Below, in pieces: positions 32,546 to 44,125 of a DNA stretch of 64,000 nt. The DNA comes from Vigna angularis (lineage: Eukaryota; Streptophyta; Magnoliopsida; Fabales; Fabaceae): contig NC_068974.1 in the NCBI RefSeq assembly GCF_016808095.1, positions 1,860,001 through 1,924,000 on the forward strand, read 5' to 3'. The position numbers and the translations under genes were made by a program. The notes under the pieces were generated by a model. The model was not told where the DNA came from and ran no database searches. It was given only the letters and a program-made list of their open reading frames with translations. Numbering within the stretch: position 1 is the first letter of the stretch; every line of letters starts with the position of its first letter.

Positions 32546-33835
32546 ATGACATCAATCTCACATTCCTCTCACACTCTTTTTTTACTATGTCTTTATTTCT
32601 TCTCTTTCATACAGGCTTGCAATGGTGGTTTCACTGTGGAGATCATCCACCGTGACTCACCAAAATCACCGTTCTATCGTCCCACAGAAACTCAACTCCG
32701 ACGAGTTGCCAAAGCTGTTCATCGCTCCCTTCGTCGTGCTAACCATTTCAACCAAACTTTTGTCTCGAAAAACACAGCTGAGTCCACTGTGACACCAGGT
32801 ATAGGTGACTACGTGATGAGCTATTCAGTTGGAACCCCAGAATTCCAAGTTTTTGGCATCGTTGACACAGGCAGTGATATTGTTTGGATGCAGTGTCAAC
32901 CTTGTAAAACATGTTTCGACCAAACCACTCCAATCTTCAATCCTTCAAACTCCACCACCTACGAAACCCTTCCTTGTTCTTCTACTTCATGTAAATCAGT
33001 GTCAGATAACTCTTGCAATTCACACAAAAAGAAAAACTGTGAATACAGTATTTTCTATCAGGATGGCAGATACTCGCAGGGAGATCTTAGTTTGGAGACA
33101 CTCACTTTAGGCTCCACCATTGGCTCTTCTGTCAAATTTCCTAGAACTGTGATAGGATGTGGACGTAACAATAGTTTTTTCTCTGAAGAGAAAAGTTCTG
33201 GCATAGTTGGTTTAGGTCAAGGATCTTTGTCGCTGATATCTCAGTTGAGTTCTTCAGTAGGTGGAAAGTTTTCTTATTGTCTTGCACCAATAGATAACAT
33301 AGCTAGCAAACTCAGTTTTGGAGATGCTGCTGTGGTTTCTGGGAATGGCACTGTTTCCACCCCAATAACCTATCATGGTCATTACTACCTGACCCTGGAA
33401 GCACTCAGTGTTGGAGAAAACAGAATAAGGTTGGGAAAATCTAATAATGGAGAGGGAAATATCATAATTGACTCAGGCACAACACTCACTCTTTTGCCAG
33501 ATGATGTTTACTCAAAGCTGGAATCAGCAGTGGCACATGAAGTTAAGTTAAAACGTGTTAAGGATCCATCTAACCAGTTGAGCCTTTGCTATAAAGGTGC
33601 ATTTCATGAACTGCATGCACCAGTGATAACATTGCATTTCAGTGGCGATGCAGATGTGAAGTTAACTGTTGGCAACTCCTTCATTGATGGAGGTGATGGG
33701 GTAGTTTGCTTTGCTTTCATGGCTAGTAAAACCTTTTCCATCTTTGGAAACTTTGCTCAGAAAAACATCTTGGTTGGCTATGATCTGCAGAAGAAAACAG
33801 TCTCCTTTAAGCCCACGGATTGTGTTCAACAGTGA
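32546..33835 (+). CDS. CDR1-like atypical aspartic protease C
   Basis: Single-exon A1 aspartic endopeptidase, 429 residues from the ATG at 32546 (the codon before it is GTG). It has a signal peptide (about 1-24), prodomain EIIHRDS, DTGS (107-110), MQCQPCKTC, and DSGTT (309-313), and ends GYDLQKKTVSFKPTDC. Both catalytic aspartates are intact. The flap region reads FYQDGRYSQGD rather than YGDGS as in copy A. It is more diverged from A and B than they are from each other and lies on the opposite strand, so it is an older member of the local cluster. By family it should act in the apoplast or secretory route; its substrate is unknown. Confidence 0.92.
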   Translation: MTSISHSSHTLFLLCLYFFSFIQACNGGFTVEIIHRDSPKSPFYRPTETQLRRVAKAVHRSLRRANHFNQTFVSKNTAESTVTPGIGDYVMSYSVGTPEFQVFGIVDTGSDIVWMQCQPCKTCFDQTTPIFNPSNSTTYETLPCSSTSCKSVSDNSCNSHKKKNCEYSIFYQDGRYSQGDLSLETLTLGSTIGSSVKFPRTVIGCGRNNSFFSEEKSSGIVGLGQGSLSLISQLSSSVGGKFSYCLAPIDNIASKLSFGDAAVVSGNGTVSTPITYHGHYYLTLEALSVGENRIRLGKSNNGEGNIIIDSGTTLTLLPDDVYSKLESAVAHEVKLKRVKDPSNQLSLCYKGAFHELHAPVITLHFSGDADVKLTVGNSFIDGGDGVVCFAFMASKTFSIFGNFAQKNILVGYDLQKKTVSFKPTDCVQQ

Positions 33836-35392
33836 TTTGTTTGTTTGATTTGGTCTATGATTGATGCTTGTAATAATAAAACCAATTAATCAACATTCCT
33901 TGAAAATGTTTTTCAAACTCAATACAATGTTATAATTTATGCGTGCATATAGTTGATTCAGTTGAGTAATCACTGCTCACTTGAAGTATAACAGGTGAAC
34001 TTTATGTAACCATAGCCACCGACAAATTCAGATTAAGAATTACTCCACTTTCTTCGTAGTAAGGAATTATTTTATTTTATTTTATATTTTTTTTCCTCTA
34101 AAATTAATGCTTCTATTTTTTTTATATTTTTTTTTCTGTTTCTTTCCGAATTCTTAATCTCAATCTCCATATATGGCTCCGCTTTCTTCATTAACAATTA
34201 ATCCAAAACCGCGTCTTTTTTACAAAGTAGCATAAAGTGACATTCCTTATTAATTGTGGGATTTGTAACCAATACAAATTAGCTGTTTCTTGTTGTTTTT
34301 GTTTGTTAAAGAATATTGTTTTGGGATTGGCGGCATGTAAAAATTGAGATGAGATTTAAGGAAAACAAATGGAAGCCCTATCATTAGCAATAACAAAGTA
34401 TTAAATAAATATAATAGGACATTTGGGATGTCCTAATCCTTTTACAAATTAAAAAACACTACATAATTGGGTATTATTATGTTGTACCTAACGTAGAAGA
34501 CTAAAATCATAAATAAGTAAGATTATTGGCAGAAGCATTATATCATAATACCACTTGAAGTTTAATTACAGTTTAGTAAATTACCTCACACATATTTAAA
34601 GAACTTATATATATGTAATTATTGGAAGTCCACATCGACAATAAAATAAAGTCAATTCATAGTTTATAACTGTGTGCAAACTTCATCTTACAAACTGATT
34701 TTGTGGGGTTGAGTTAAGTCAAAACTCAATTTTTAATAATAACGACCCAAAAAAATAGTTTTCAACATTTATTTTCATATTTGTTTTAACTTTTTAGATT
34801 TGCAGAATATTTTAAAGCAGTCAGGAGTTGTTGTAAAGGGACTTTGTGGACATTTTATTTAAGCTTCTTAATCCTGTTTGGCTTAATGTTTAATCTTAAT
34901 CTTTTTGGCTTTTATTCTCTTGTCATACGTTCCCTCTGCTGTTACTTCTCAACGTATCCTTGCACAACACTTTATCTTTTTAGGAATAAGAGCAAGTATA
35001 TTTTATGCATCTACTTTTAGCAGTCCACAAAATTCTATACTATATCATTTTCCTTACTCTCACCTTTCCCTTTGGGCTTGTATTGGACTCCTCTATCGAG
35101 AGAACTACTCAATTCCTCTTTGGTGACAATAAAATGTTCGTAGCACATGAATGTAAGGCATGTGATCGGAGGACTAAAACATCAATCTGAATATAGAAAT
35201 GATGCTTTTGAATGCTTACTTAAAAGTATTAATTTAATACCCATCACAAATTTTACCTCGGAAATATATGTGGATACGAATTTTTTTTATTATCTTACTT
35301 GTCATATGGAAGAAAAAGTAATTTGAATTGTTAATTTATTATATCAATTACACCAATATTATTATATTAACATTATTAATATAAAAAACACT
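33836..35392. other. Intergenic region, one dispersed legume-type repeat
   Basis: 34617-34735 (GGAAGTCCACATCGAC...TTTTGTGGGGTTGAGTTA) resembles a repeat common in legume genomes. The remainder is AT-rich, and short ORFs at 34905-35190 have no recognisable features. Confidence 0.5.
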
Positions 35393-37790
35393 CACTAGTA
35401 TAAAAACAGCGTAACGCATTCAACATCCAATAATTGAATAGCCAACATTAACAATGACAGGTGACATTGTTGTAAATAAATATAATATTGTAAATAAATA
35501 CAATATGTTCAAAGTAGTTCCATCTGTCTAGGTCAATTTTTAAAGTAATGGTTTGTCAATACTTGTATGGTGAAACACAACTTCGATATCTGAGTTAGCC
35601 ATCTCAATTAATTTAAAAATTCTTGTGAGACTACATTTACTTTACCCAAGTAACATAAAACTATTATTTTCACTATGGTTATAAAGTACACAAAATACTA
35701 TGTTAATCTATGCTTAAATGTTATGTTAATCTATCTACAGTAACAAAATATAATCCCTAGTATTATGGGGGACCATAAACAGACCATAAATAACTAAAAC
35801 AACTTTATATGGAACCATAAACATAACATAAATAAATAATTCCACACAACATAACGGGGACCACAACGAAAATGAGGCACTAAAAACAAAGGAACAACAG
35901 ACATGATGAGGGACAATAAAGAAACAAACCAAACATAAATCAAACTTTATGGGGGACCACAACGAAAACAACTATACACAAAACGAAAGGTACCATAAAC
36001 ACACATTCGAACGGAACGAACTTTGCTTTTCGAAATACTCCACCAACACCAACACTACCAAATGTGTGTCGAAATCCCCAAATGTGGTTCTGTGAACGAA
36101 ACCCCCAATTTTGTGCGATTCTATGTTCATAATGTAGATGAACAAATGTGTGCGATCACCAACTCAACAACGCTCTATCACAAATGCCCTAATTTCCTCT
36201 CCTTCGCAAAACCCCTAACTTCCTCTCCTTTAGAAAACCCCTAATTTTAGTAACATTTAATTTTTCCCCAATTCTATTATGTCATTATTTACTTTCCACG
36301 TCAACCTCTAATTCACTCACCCGTCACAACCTATATCCCCATAAAATAACATGTTAGCATTATGCTATATCATCAAACACTTAATTCCATTTGTTTCTAT
36401 TTAACAAAAATGACTTGATTAAGGCAAAGTTTACCAAGTGTGGACGCAATTAAATTTTTTTTAAAAAGTAAGACCAACTTGACACACTGTAACAAAACTA
36501 AAGACAAAGAAAGAAAGCAATTAAACTTTTATTATATAACAAAACATAAATTTAGTTTTTATTATTAGCATAATTGACTCACCACTCTAAGATAACATAA
36601 AAGAATATTTAAAAAAAAAGTGTAAACGTATTTTTACTTTTCTTAGTAAATAAATATTTTTTAGTAATGTCTGAAATATGTTTAGACGATATTAATTTTC
36701 ATAAAAAAGAATCAAAAAATAAAAGTTTTTTTATTAAATATAAATGTGTGTTATAGTTGACTTAATACACTTTAAATAAATTAATATTAAAAGTAAATAA
36801 GATTAGTAGACGTTAATTAAAAATAAATAAAATTAACATCGAATGCTAAAAAAATAAATATTAAAAATAAATAATATTGGAATAGACTTAACACACATAA
36901 ACTAAAATAAATAAGACTAGTTTAAAATAAATCTTAAAAATAAAGAAGTTAGAGTTGTTTAAACAAACATTAACCAAAACAAGTATTAAAAATAAATAAG
37001 TTAATTATAACAATTACGATGACACAACCACCATCACAAGGGGGAGATAATTGCGTGAGGAAAAAAAGAACTTCAAAAACTTATTTGATTGACACATTCT
37101 AGATATGGTATTTGATAGTATTGGTCAATAAAACTAAATAAAATGTCAAAGTTCAACACACATTTTGTATACGGTAATTAAATGATTGTACTTGAACTTG
37201 TATTTAGTTTAATCTAAACAACCTTAACTACAATTTTATTAATTCTTGAAAAAAGTTTGATTACAAAAAGTTTCTACATAACTACACCAAAAATAAAACA
37301 AATTCCTCTTGAATTCTAATTTTTGTTAAAAATGAATTCTAAATTTTGAAAAAGGAATCAATTATGTCTTTTTCGTTAACCAAATGACGAAACAAGTAAT
37401 TAATCCTAAATTTTACAATAAACAACCTATGACTTTGAACAATTCTCCCTTGATCCATCCATGTCTGGGTTCTATATATTTGTGTGAGATGTTAGGGTTC
37501 AAGAGAAGATGAAACCGGCGACCTCGTATGTGATGCCTTCTATTCATGGGTGAAGTTTTGTGTGTGTGACTCTTTTTTCTTTATCCATAAATCTGAAATT
37601 ATTTAGAATACTAAATATATATAACATGACAAAATTAAATATTCATATATTAATGTATACATATAACAAAATTTGGGGGTCGAAACCCTATCATGTACAA
37701 CCAACATTCTACATTCACATCACCATTTTACTACTTGTGATTATGAATATAAATAAACTTATAGCATCATGTCACTAGTTTTTTTTTCCT
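35393..37790. mobile_element. Second CACTA-type terminus; extent of element uncertain
   Basis: CACTAGTATAAAAACAGCG at 35393 plus the following TCAACATCCAA...TGAATAGCCAACATTA and GGTGACATTG aligns with the right-end sequence of the element at 21731-25156, read on its minus strand. Inside, GGGGACCA(T/C)A motifs repeat at 35767-36000 like subterminal repeats. A possible partner end CTAGTG followed by ACT (38249-38257) would match the ACT before 35393, but its TIR similarity stops after six bases. No transposase was seen; 36250-37790 is AT-rich and holds no gene. Confidence 0.55.
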
Positions 37791-37794
37791 TAAA

Positions 37795-38225
37795 AGTGAT
37801 AAATATAAATGTTCTATCAATCAAAATATTTGGATATTACACATGGATTGTGACTGGCACAGTTCAAGATAAATGTCTTCTTAACCCATTCTATAACTAA
37901 CATGAAGATTTCAATTTATACAATAATAAGAAACGGATTCATATTTCTTGGATAAATATGGCAGCCATGCAACTTTAGTATTACAATTTATCAGTGTTTT
38001 CTAAACTTTCAAATTGAAAGTGTTAACGAACACTAATGAATTTGGTAGTTGCCATTTGTATTCAAGAAGGAAGAATCGATTTCTGTCATTATTGTATAAC
38101 TTTTGAACCTTGCATGTTTGTTATAGGATGAACGAGGAGGACATTTATCTTGATCTGTTACCGTCACAATCAATATACAATATTCAAATATTTTGAATAA
38201 TAAAACATTTATATTTTTAATTTTT
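37795..38225. repeat. Hairpin of about 430 bp with almost no loop
   Basis: The sequence reads as a diverged but collinear inverted repeat around the centre CTTTCAAATTGAAAG (38006-38020). Left-arm blocks ATAAATGTTCTATCAATCAA and GGATTGTGACTGGCAC match reversed right-arm blocks near 38200 and 38160. Parts of the arms (GCCATTTGTA, TTTCTGTCATT, ACCTTGCA) are shared with the dispersed family X at 39895. Confidence 0.85.
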
Positions 38226-38874
38226 AAAGAAAAAGAAAAAAAAAATGCCTAGTGACTTGCTATAAATTTGTTTATTTTCTTAATCACGTGTAGAATGGTG
38301 ATGCGTTATATCGATTATTACAAGCAGCTGCAAATGTTGTGCATTTTCGATTTCAACTGAGTTCATCAGCTATTTCTAGCAGGTAAAACTGGTATGCACT
38401 GATGTACTGGTTTCGTCTCATATAGCAGAACCCCTTTCTGACTGTGTTTTGCTGTCAAGAAATAAAAATGAAATGATTTAATATACAGAAATTTATCTAT
38501 CAACTATCAGATAATTGCATTATTAAATTCATTTCAACCTTAATTTATGATTCCATTTTTTTTTTACCAGCGAACCTTATCATTCCATTAAAATGATGTG
38601 AATGTGTATGCAAAACAAAACATTAGTTGAAAGATACATTACGATGGAATTGTATGCTGCATTTTCATTACGATGTTTTTTGTGTCCACCTAAAAAATGT
38701 TAATGAAGAATATTACACAAGTTTGGTTGCAGAACAATAGACATTTTAATTATATGTGGTTGATGGTTGGTTTAATTAGTAAAACAAAAATATTATTAAT
38801 TAGGATATAACAAACATATCTTGAAATTGAAGAACAAACATACATTAGAAATTTTAAAAAAAAAAATCATAGAC
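38226..38874. other. AT-rich spacer
   Basis: No ORF, RNA gene or element end with support. It includes the possible CTAGTG end at 38249 discussed with the CACTA terminus. Confidence 0.5.
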
Positions 38875-39297
38875 TTACTCGATATTTAATGAATCACCTA
38901 GCTGTTTTTCCAAGTGCTCCCAAATGACATCAGCAGATGTTTCGATGTATTCTCGGATGAATGCCATGACCTCAAGCTGTACGTGAGGTTCGTATTTTTT
39001 GGCATAACCAATCACGAATCTTACATCGTCGTCATCCTCAATCATCACAGTACGATAAGAAATCTTTAACTGATCATTTGCTTTCACGGGACAACGGTAA
39101 CACAAATCAACGGTGTATGATTTTCCATTGGAAGCAATGAACAAATTAAGAATTGTTTGTTTGAGAGCCTTTACTGCCATGAAGTTATTCACTTCAAGAT
39201 ATCGTGAAACTTCGCTCACAAATCGTGATGACAGAAGCTCGTCATTGATGACGCGACCGTTGTAGTGCACCAGAGCTATTATGGTTTGAAAACACAT
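38875..39297 (-). CDS. MuDR-transposase N-terminal-like ORF, 140 residues
   Basis: Starts at an ATG (39297) about 125 bp after a TATA box. The pattern IIALVHYNGRVI, then ALKQTILNL, YRCPV..LKISYRTVMIEDDDDVRFVI and a closing hydrophobic strand resembles the PB1-like domain at the N-terminus of plant Mutator transposases. The catalytic DDE part, zinc finger and SWIM domain are absent. The stop codon overlaps a good splice donor, GA|GTAAGT, so a longer spliced product is conceivable, but no later exon was recognised. It may be a remnant of a MULE or a co-opted fragment. Family assignment is moderate. Confidence 0.55.
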   Translation of the reverse strand: MCFQTIIALVHYNGRVINDELLSSRFVSEVSRYLEVNNFMAVKALKQTILNLFIASNGKSYTVDLCYRCPVKANDQLKISYRTVMIEDDDDVRFVIGYAKKYEPHVQLEVMAFIREYIETSADVIWEHLEKQLGDSLNIE

Positions 39298-39418
39298 TCT
39301 CTAACGAAAAGGATACAAAGAACAAAATGTGTATATGCAAGATGTGTTTTCTTGAGAGAAACTATGAATAACGATGAAAAATTCTAAGTGCTTTGATTGT
39401 GTTACGTAAAAGTTATAT

Positions 39419-39430
39419 GTATTTATAGTG
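39419..39430 (-). promoter_or_regulatory. TATA box for the MuDR-like ORF
   Basis: Minus-strand CACTATAAATAC followed by an A/C-rich leader of about 120 nt without an upstream ATG in good context. Confidence 0.55.
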
Positions 39431-39894
39431 CATCCAGGCACCAAGTTGTCTAAGAGAGAAAGCTTTTCATCAGTATGCGACTTTTGTAGTAGTGTGACTT
39501 TTGCTGTCAGAAAATTCAATGGAAATTTTGCATTCCAAGGTCTGCGTTTTGGAGGCTGTCAGAGTAAATTTTCGGCCTTCTTGGCATTTGGGATTCCATC
39601 CACCGAGACATAATTGCATTAATCCAGTTAAAAAGCAAAACAAGAAATAATATTCCATGAAATTCAAATTATTTACAGCTGTAAAATGTTATTACAAGTT
39701 ACTGTTAATAATAAAAATAAAAACTGTAACCTCAACAATGTCTGAATGTGATTGTAAGATTGTAATTCTCATTTAAAATAACTAAGCTCAGGATTGGAAG
39801 CTTAACATAATATCTGTGATTGAGGCTCTTCACTCTAATAATACATCTCAGCTGCATTTACTGTGTTGCACAACAGAAGCCTTGATGAATTTGA

Positions 39895-40545
39895 ATCTCA
39901 CCCTTTTGCATGGCTGCCATTTGTACATACACTCAGATCAAACTCAAATATTATATTTCCATGTGTATTCAAGCAGCATGAATCAGTTTCTGTCATTTCT
40001 TCATTCGTTTCAACCTTGCACCTCTGTCTTTATCTGTTCAGCCATTAATTCATTAAGTAATAATATTAAATATGACAGCTATTAAAGATAATATGCAGTA
40101 AAATTAACCTGTGTATAAGTTCGGAGATACCATAAGTCCCAAGAAGAACCTGTCAATATAATCACAAAATAAATAGTTTCTAGTTTTTCCTGTTATTTTT
40201 AAGCAAAATTTATTCATTTTATTTGTTACTTTAAAGTTTTCAAATAACAGACAAACAATATAAAATGATAAATGTAATTGTAGAATGATATTCTCTTTTT
40301 TCTCTGTGGTTGCTTGAGGATTTCCTTTGGTGCATCACAGCTGTAACTGGAATACTTTTCGAAACAATAATTCTTTGAAACCAGAAAATGACAAATTTTC
40401 TTTTTAATTATTTCCTGAAAAGGCAGAGAATGCATCTCAGACAGCCATGCATTGGTCTTTTGCATGCCAATTTTGTTTTGACAGATCAGAAGAAGACAAA
40501 GAACAGTGTTCAGAGGTTAAAATTCTCTTAAATGATGTTTAAGTA
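39895..40545 (+). repeat. Dispersed family X, plus copy
   Basis: Inverted partner of 48370-48995. Shared blocks in order include CCCTTTTGCATGGCTGCCAT, ATATTATATTTCCATGTGTA, GTGTATAAGTT(C)GGAGATACC, AGAAGAACCT(G/A)TCAATA, GACAAATTTTCTTTTTAATT and CAGACAGCCATGCATTGGT. This copy has about 95 extra bp near 40030-40110. No protein family was recognised. The upstream 39430-39895 is non-coding as far as can be seen. Confidence 0.8.
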
Positions 40546-40800
40546 AAATTAGTGTGAAAATTTACATTCTAACATTAACTTATATATGAGGGCTCACATT
40601 GTTAGGTATGAATTGAATTAATTATTGGGTTATTAGTGTACTAAAAGTACATTCATATATTGGTTAAACTGAACCACATTATATCATAATTTCAAGTCTT
40701 ATTGTTCATGGATGGTTATATGCATTGGTGAGATTCAATGTTCATTTTAATCTATACATCACATTTTTTTTATATTCAATAATGCACTATGTTGTTAACT

Positions 40801-41090
40801 ATGTATACAGTCACATGTTTTAAATAAATATCATGATGGATTAACTCTAATTATGTAATATTTTTATAACTAATTGGGGCGAAACATGTTACTAATGGTT
40901 TGTAATTTCAATTTTGTAAATCATATAATGAAAGAATTATCTTTTAACCTTTTAGATTAAGATTTTATCCTTTCATAATATGGTTTCAAAACTACAACTA
41001 CAATTCATTAGGACCCAATTGATTGTAAAAATTTACATTCAAATCAACAATGATATATAACCAAATGCATGTAACAATATATATGATCCT
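40801..41090 (+). repeat. Dispersed family Y, uninterrupted copy
   Basis: Matches the reverse complement of 61927-62215, for example TCACATGTTTTAAATAAATA, CTTTCATAATATGGTTTCAA and AACTACAACTACAATTCATTA. At 61927 the match stops at ACCAAATG, where the chromovirus LTR starts; here the sequence continues. Confidence 0.85.
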
Positions 41091-41299
41091 AAATCATAAT
41101 TTGGCTAACAACAACACAATGCAGAAATCAATATGAAAAAAAAAATTGTTAAACTGATTAAAATGGATATAAAATCTCACCAATATTTATAGACATAACT
41201 CAGAATGGGTTCCAACAACAACTAAACATAAAATAAAGATATATATTCTCAAATTAACCAAAACATATGCATGTAAATTAATAAGCTAATTACACAAAG

Positions 41300-42073
41300 C
41301 AATTTTTTGGTTCACAATAAAGAACAAGATGAGTAGTAGTATAAGAGTCTATGCAAGAAAACAATTTTGAGGTGGATAATGCCATTAATGTTGCTATCTC
41401 CTCCACAATGATGTTTCTCTTCTTACTTGTCTGCAAAATGGCATGGTTTAGAAGATGGACTAATATGAAATATTATTTGTAAATAAAATATTTTTATCGC
41501 TTTAACAAAATTTTCTTGTTATATAAACATACTTTCATCTAGAATGTCTGATAATTTAGTGCTGAATTTCTGAGATAAATTAGCTATTTTAAATTTCTTT
41601 CTTTTATGATATATATAAAATAAACATTTTCTTAAAAGAAAGAAAAAACTTTAAGCTGCTATTATATATAAAATAGTTGTCCATAATATACAGGACAAGT
41701 ACATAGAGCAGATATCATGTACTTTAAAAAGTATGTTTTTTAAACAGACATGGGTGTAACCTACAATGTTTTTTTTTTTATATTTATAAACTGAACAAAA
41801 AATAAATAAATAAGAATAATTAGCTATTAAGAAAAAAATTAAAAACTGAAACAAATTGATAACATTTAAAAAAAAATTGAAGTACACTCATTTTTTTTTC
41901 AATAATTTAACATAAAATATAAAAAGCTATTAGTGGAGAACTCACTCACCTCAGACAGTGGCTACCGGAGCAACAAAACTACGATGATGTGAAAGAAAAG
42001 AATCCCGAGAGACAAGAATTTCGAGAGACGCCGATGTTGTGAGTTTTGAGTGTTTTCGATTACATTTATATAG
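41300..42073 (-). other. Possible transcription unit of unknown product
   Basis: On the minus strand CTATATAAAT (42064-42073) is followed about 30 bp later by a leader ending CACTGTCTGAG and a consensus donor GTGAGT (exon about 41950-42045). A pyrimidine-rich acceptor ending CATTTTGCAG lies near 41429, followed by about 100 bp of less AT-rich sequence. No convincing ORF was found, so this may be a non-coding RNA or the 5' end of a decayed gene. The plus-strand stretch 41090-41300 shows nothing. Confidence 0.3.
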
Positions 42074-42890
42074 CACTTAGTCAGTCACGTGACGGTACAA
42101 GTTGCCTTATTATTTAATTATTTTTATTAAATAATACTATTAAGTGAATTGCTTGAAATATGAAAACAGAAATAATAATTTTTTAGAATATAGATATATT
42201 TATGAACAGCTTTATAAATTTAATATAAAATAAATAAAAATTACTCAGTAAAAAGAACTTATCAATTTTGTCAAATAATTTTTTTTTGTACTAAAGTGAA
42301 TGTTCATTAATATAATAAGGTATATGCAATACAATGATAGTATTTTTTGTAAAATGATATATGATTTTAAAAATTTGGTAACAGAAGAGTTTATTATAAT
42401 TATTGTTAGTTAAATTAATAAATACTAATATTATATTCTTGATTTATATTAAATAGGGATAAGCCTGTTATATTTTATAATCATTCAAACTAAATATATA
42501 TTAAGCTTTTACATATGTATGTTTTTTTTATATTAACTTAATAATATTTTTGTTTTTGTTACAGGAAGTCATTCAAGATTATTATTATTTTTATTTAAGA
42601 GAAGTTCATAAGAATGTAAAAGTGTAAGTGAAGAAAATATTAACACTCTCATATCTGAACAAAATCAACAAAGAAAAGTATTTAAGTTGTCTGAGAAGAT
42701 TCGGAATATTTTAGTGCTAAATAAATTGAGTCGTTAAAGCATTAAAAGTTAAATTATATATTTTTAATTTTGTGACAATAAAAAATCAAATCACAGTTTA
42801 TAATATTTAGAGTTTTAGAAATATATGTTATAAAAATTGTGTGAATTGAAATAGAAAAGTTATAGTTAATTTAGACTTGACTTGCATCTT
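42074..42890. other. AT-rich spacer
   Basis: No coding, repeat-end or RNA signal was recognised. Confidence 0.55.
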
Positions 42891-43150
42891 AAGGACAAGA
42901 AGATGTCTAACAGGTTATTTCAAATTCAACTTTTTGGTCTCTTAGAACGTTTATTGTTTTTTTTTTCTTTTTTATCTTGCATCTTTTTGGAAAAATAAGA
43001 AGATGTCTAATCGGCTATGTCAGATTCAATTTCTAGGTTCCCTAAAATGTTTATTGTTTCTTTTTTTTCTCTTGCATCTTTCTGGAAGGATAAGAAGATG
43101 TATAACCGGCTATACCAGATTCAACTTCTTGGTTCTCTAGAACGTGTATA
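42891..43150. repeat. Tandem repeat of 85-95 bp, three units
   Basis: CTTGCATCTT..GGA..A.AAGAAGATGT recurs at 42891, 42976 and 43071. Each is followed by GATTCAA.TT.T.GGT and CT.(A)GAACGT.TAT. Unit length differs through a variable poly-T run. Confidence 0.85.
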
Positions 43151-43259
43151 TTAAGGTTATTTTTTTATGGTAGGATAGAGAAATCTTAAAAACCAGAGTT
43201 GGTACATCCCTGATCATAGAGCAGCCCTCGTTTGATCTAACCAGTCGTATGTACTTGCG

Positions 43260-44125
43260 TTTATGGTGAGTTTGATTCGCCAAAATTTGATTCTTCTCTG
43301 GTGACCATTTATAGTGATATTTTTTATTATTGTTAATTTATTTTGTGATATATTCATTTTGTATTATTTTTGTGATGAATGTATTTTATGATGTTGGATA
43401 TGAAATTATGCATTTGAATATAGTATGAGTCTCAGGGACAAACTCTATAATGGCATGGTATTAGTGTATGTGTTGATGTTGAGGGTCCTGTTGTTGGTGG
43501 TTATCCTAAAACTCTAATAGTGATCCAGTCTCAAATAGAGAAGGATGTGTTATGTGGTGAGAGTGGTAGGAGATCCTAGTCTATGTTCAATTATGGTTAT
43601 AGATGTTAACGGACTAACCTTGTCGGTGATATGATAGATTGTATTTGGCCAAGATTATGTTGTGAGAGGAGTAGAGGTCACCACAAATGCATGACCATCC
43701 GAGACTTCCATCAACATTATATCCGAAAAATAGAGTCTAGTATAATAGTTGCATCTTACATGAATTTATGGTGAATGCATTATGCATTATAATAGTGTTA
43801 TGCCTCCTTTTAGAATTTTGCATGGTAGCTCACCCTTACTTGTTTATTTGTGCCGAAAAAATCATATTTTGCGATGATCGTATAACGTATATGTTATAGG
43901 GAGCAGATGAAGGAACAACGTCTGAACCAATACAAGTGAAGCAGGAGGCAACAGATCAATAGAGAATAATTTTAGAAAAAACATTATGAGTGTTTTATGT
44001 GAGGTTTGGAAGAATAATGTATTTCAGTGTGAATTCTTTTATTATCCTTAATGGATGATTGTAAAATTGTATGATATTTATATTATTTATGAAATGCCTA
44101 GTGTGTGAGAATTTGAGGTGTTACA
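43260..44125 (+). mobile_element. LTR fragment, plus orientation
   Basis: Ends TTTGAGGTGTTACA at 44125, the usual 3' terminus of chromovirus LTRs in this window on the same strand. The module TAGCTCACCCTTAC...GATGATCGTATAACGTATA and GTTATAGGGAGCAGATG also occurs in diverged form at 62692-62780. The start is not defined. Confidence 0.55.

Noticed and set aside
35393..38257. Complete second CACTA element from 35393 to 38254 with ACT duplication
   Set aside because: A 3-bp duplication and six matching terminal bases can occur by chance; the right TIR does not extend, so only the left terminus is claimed.
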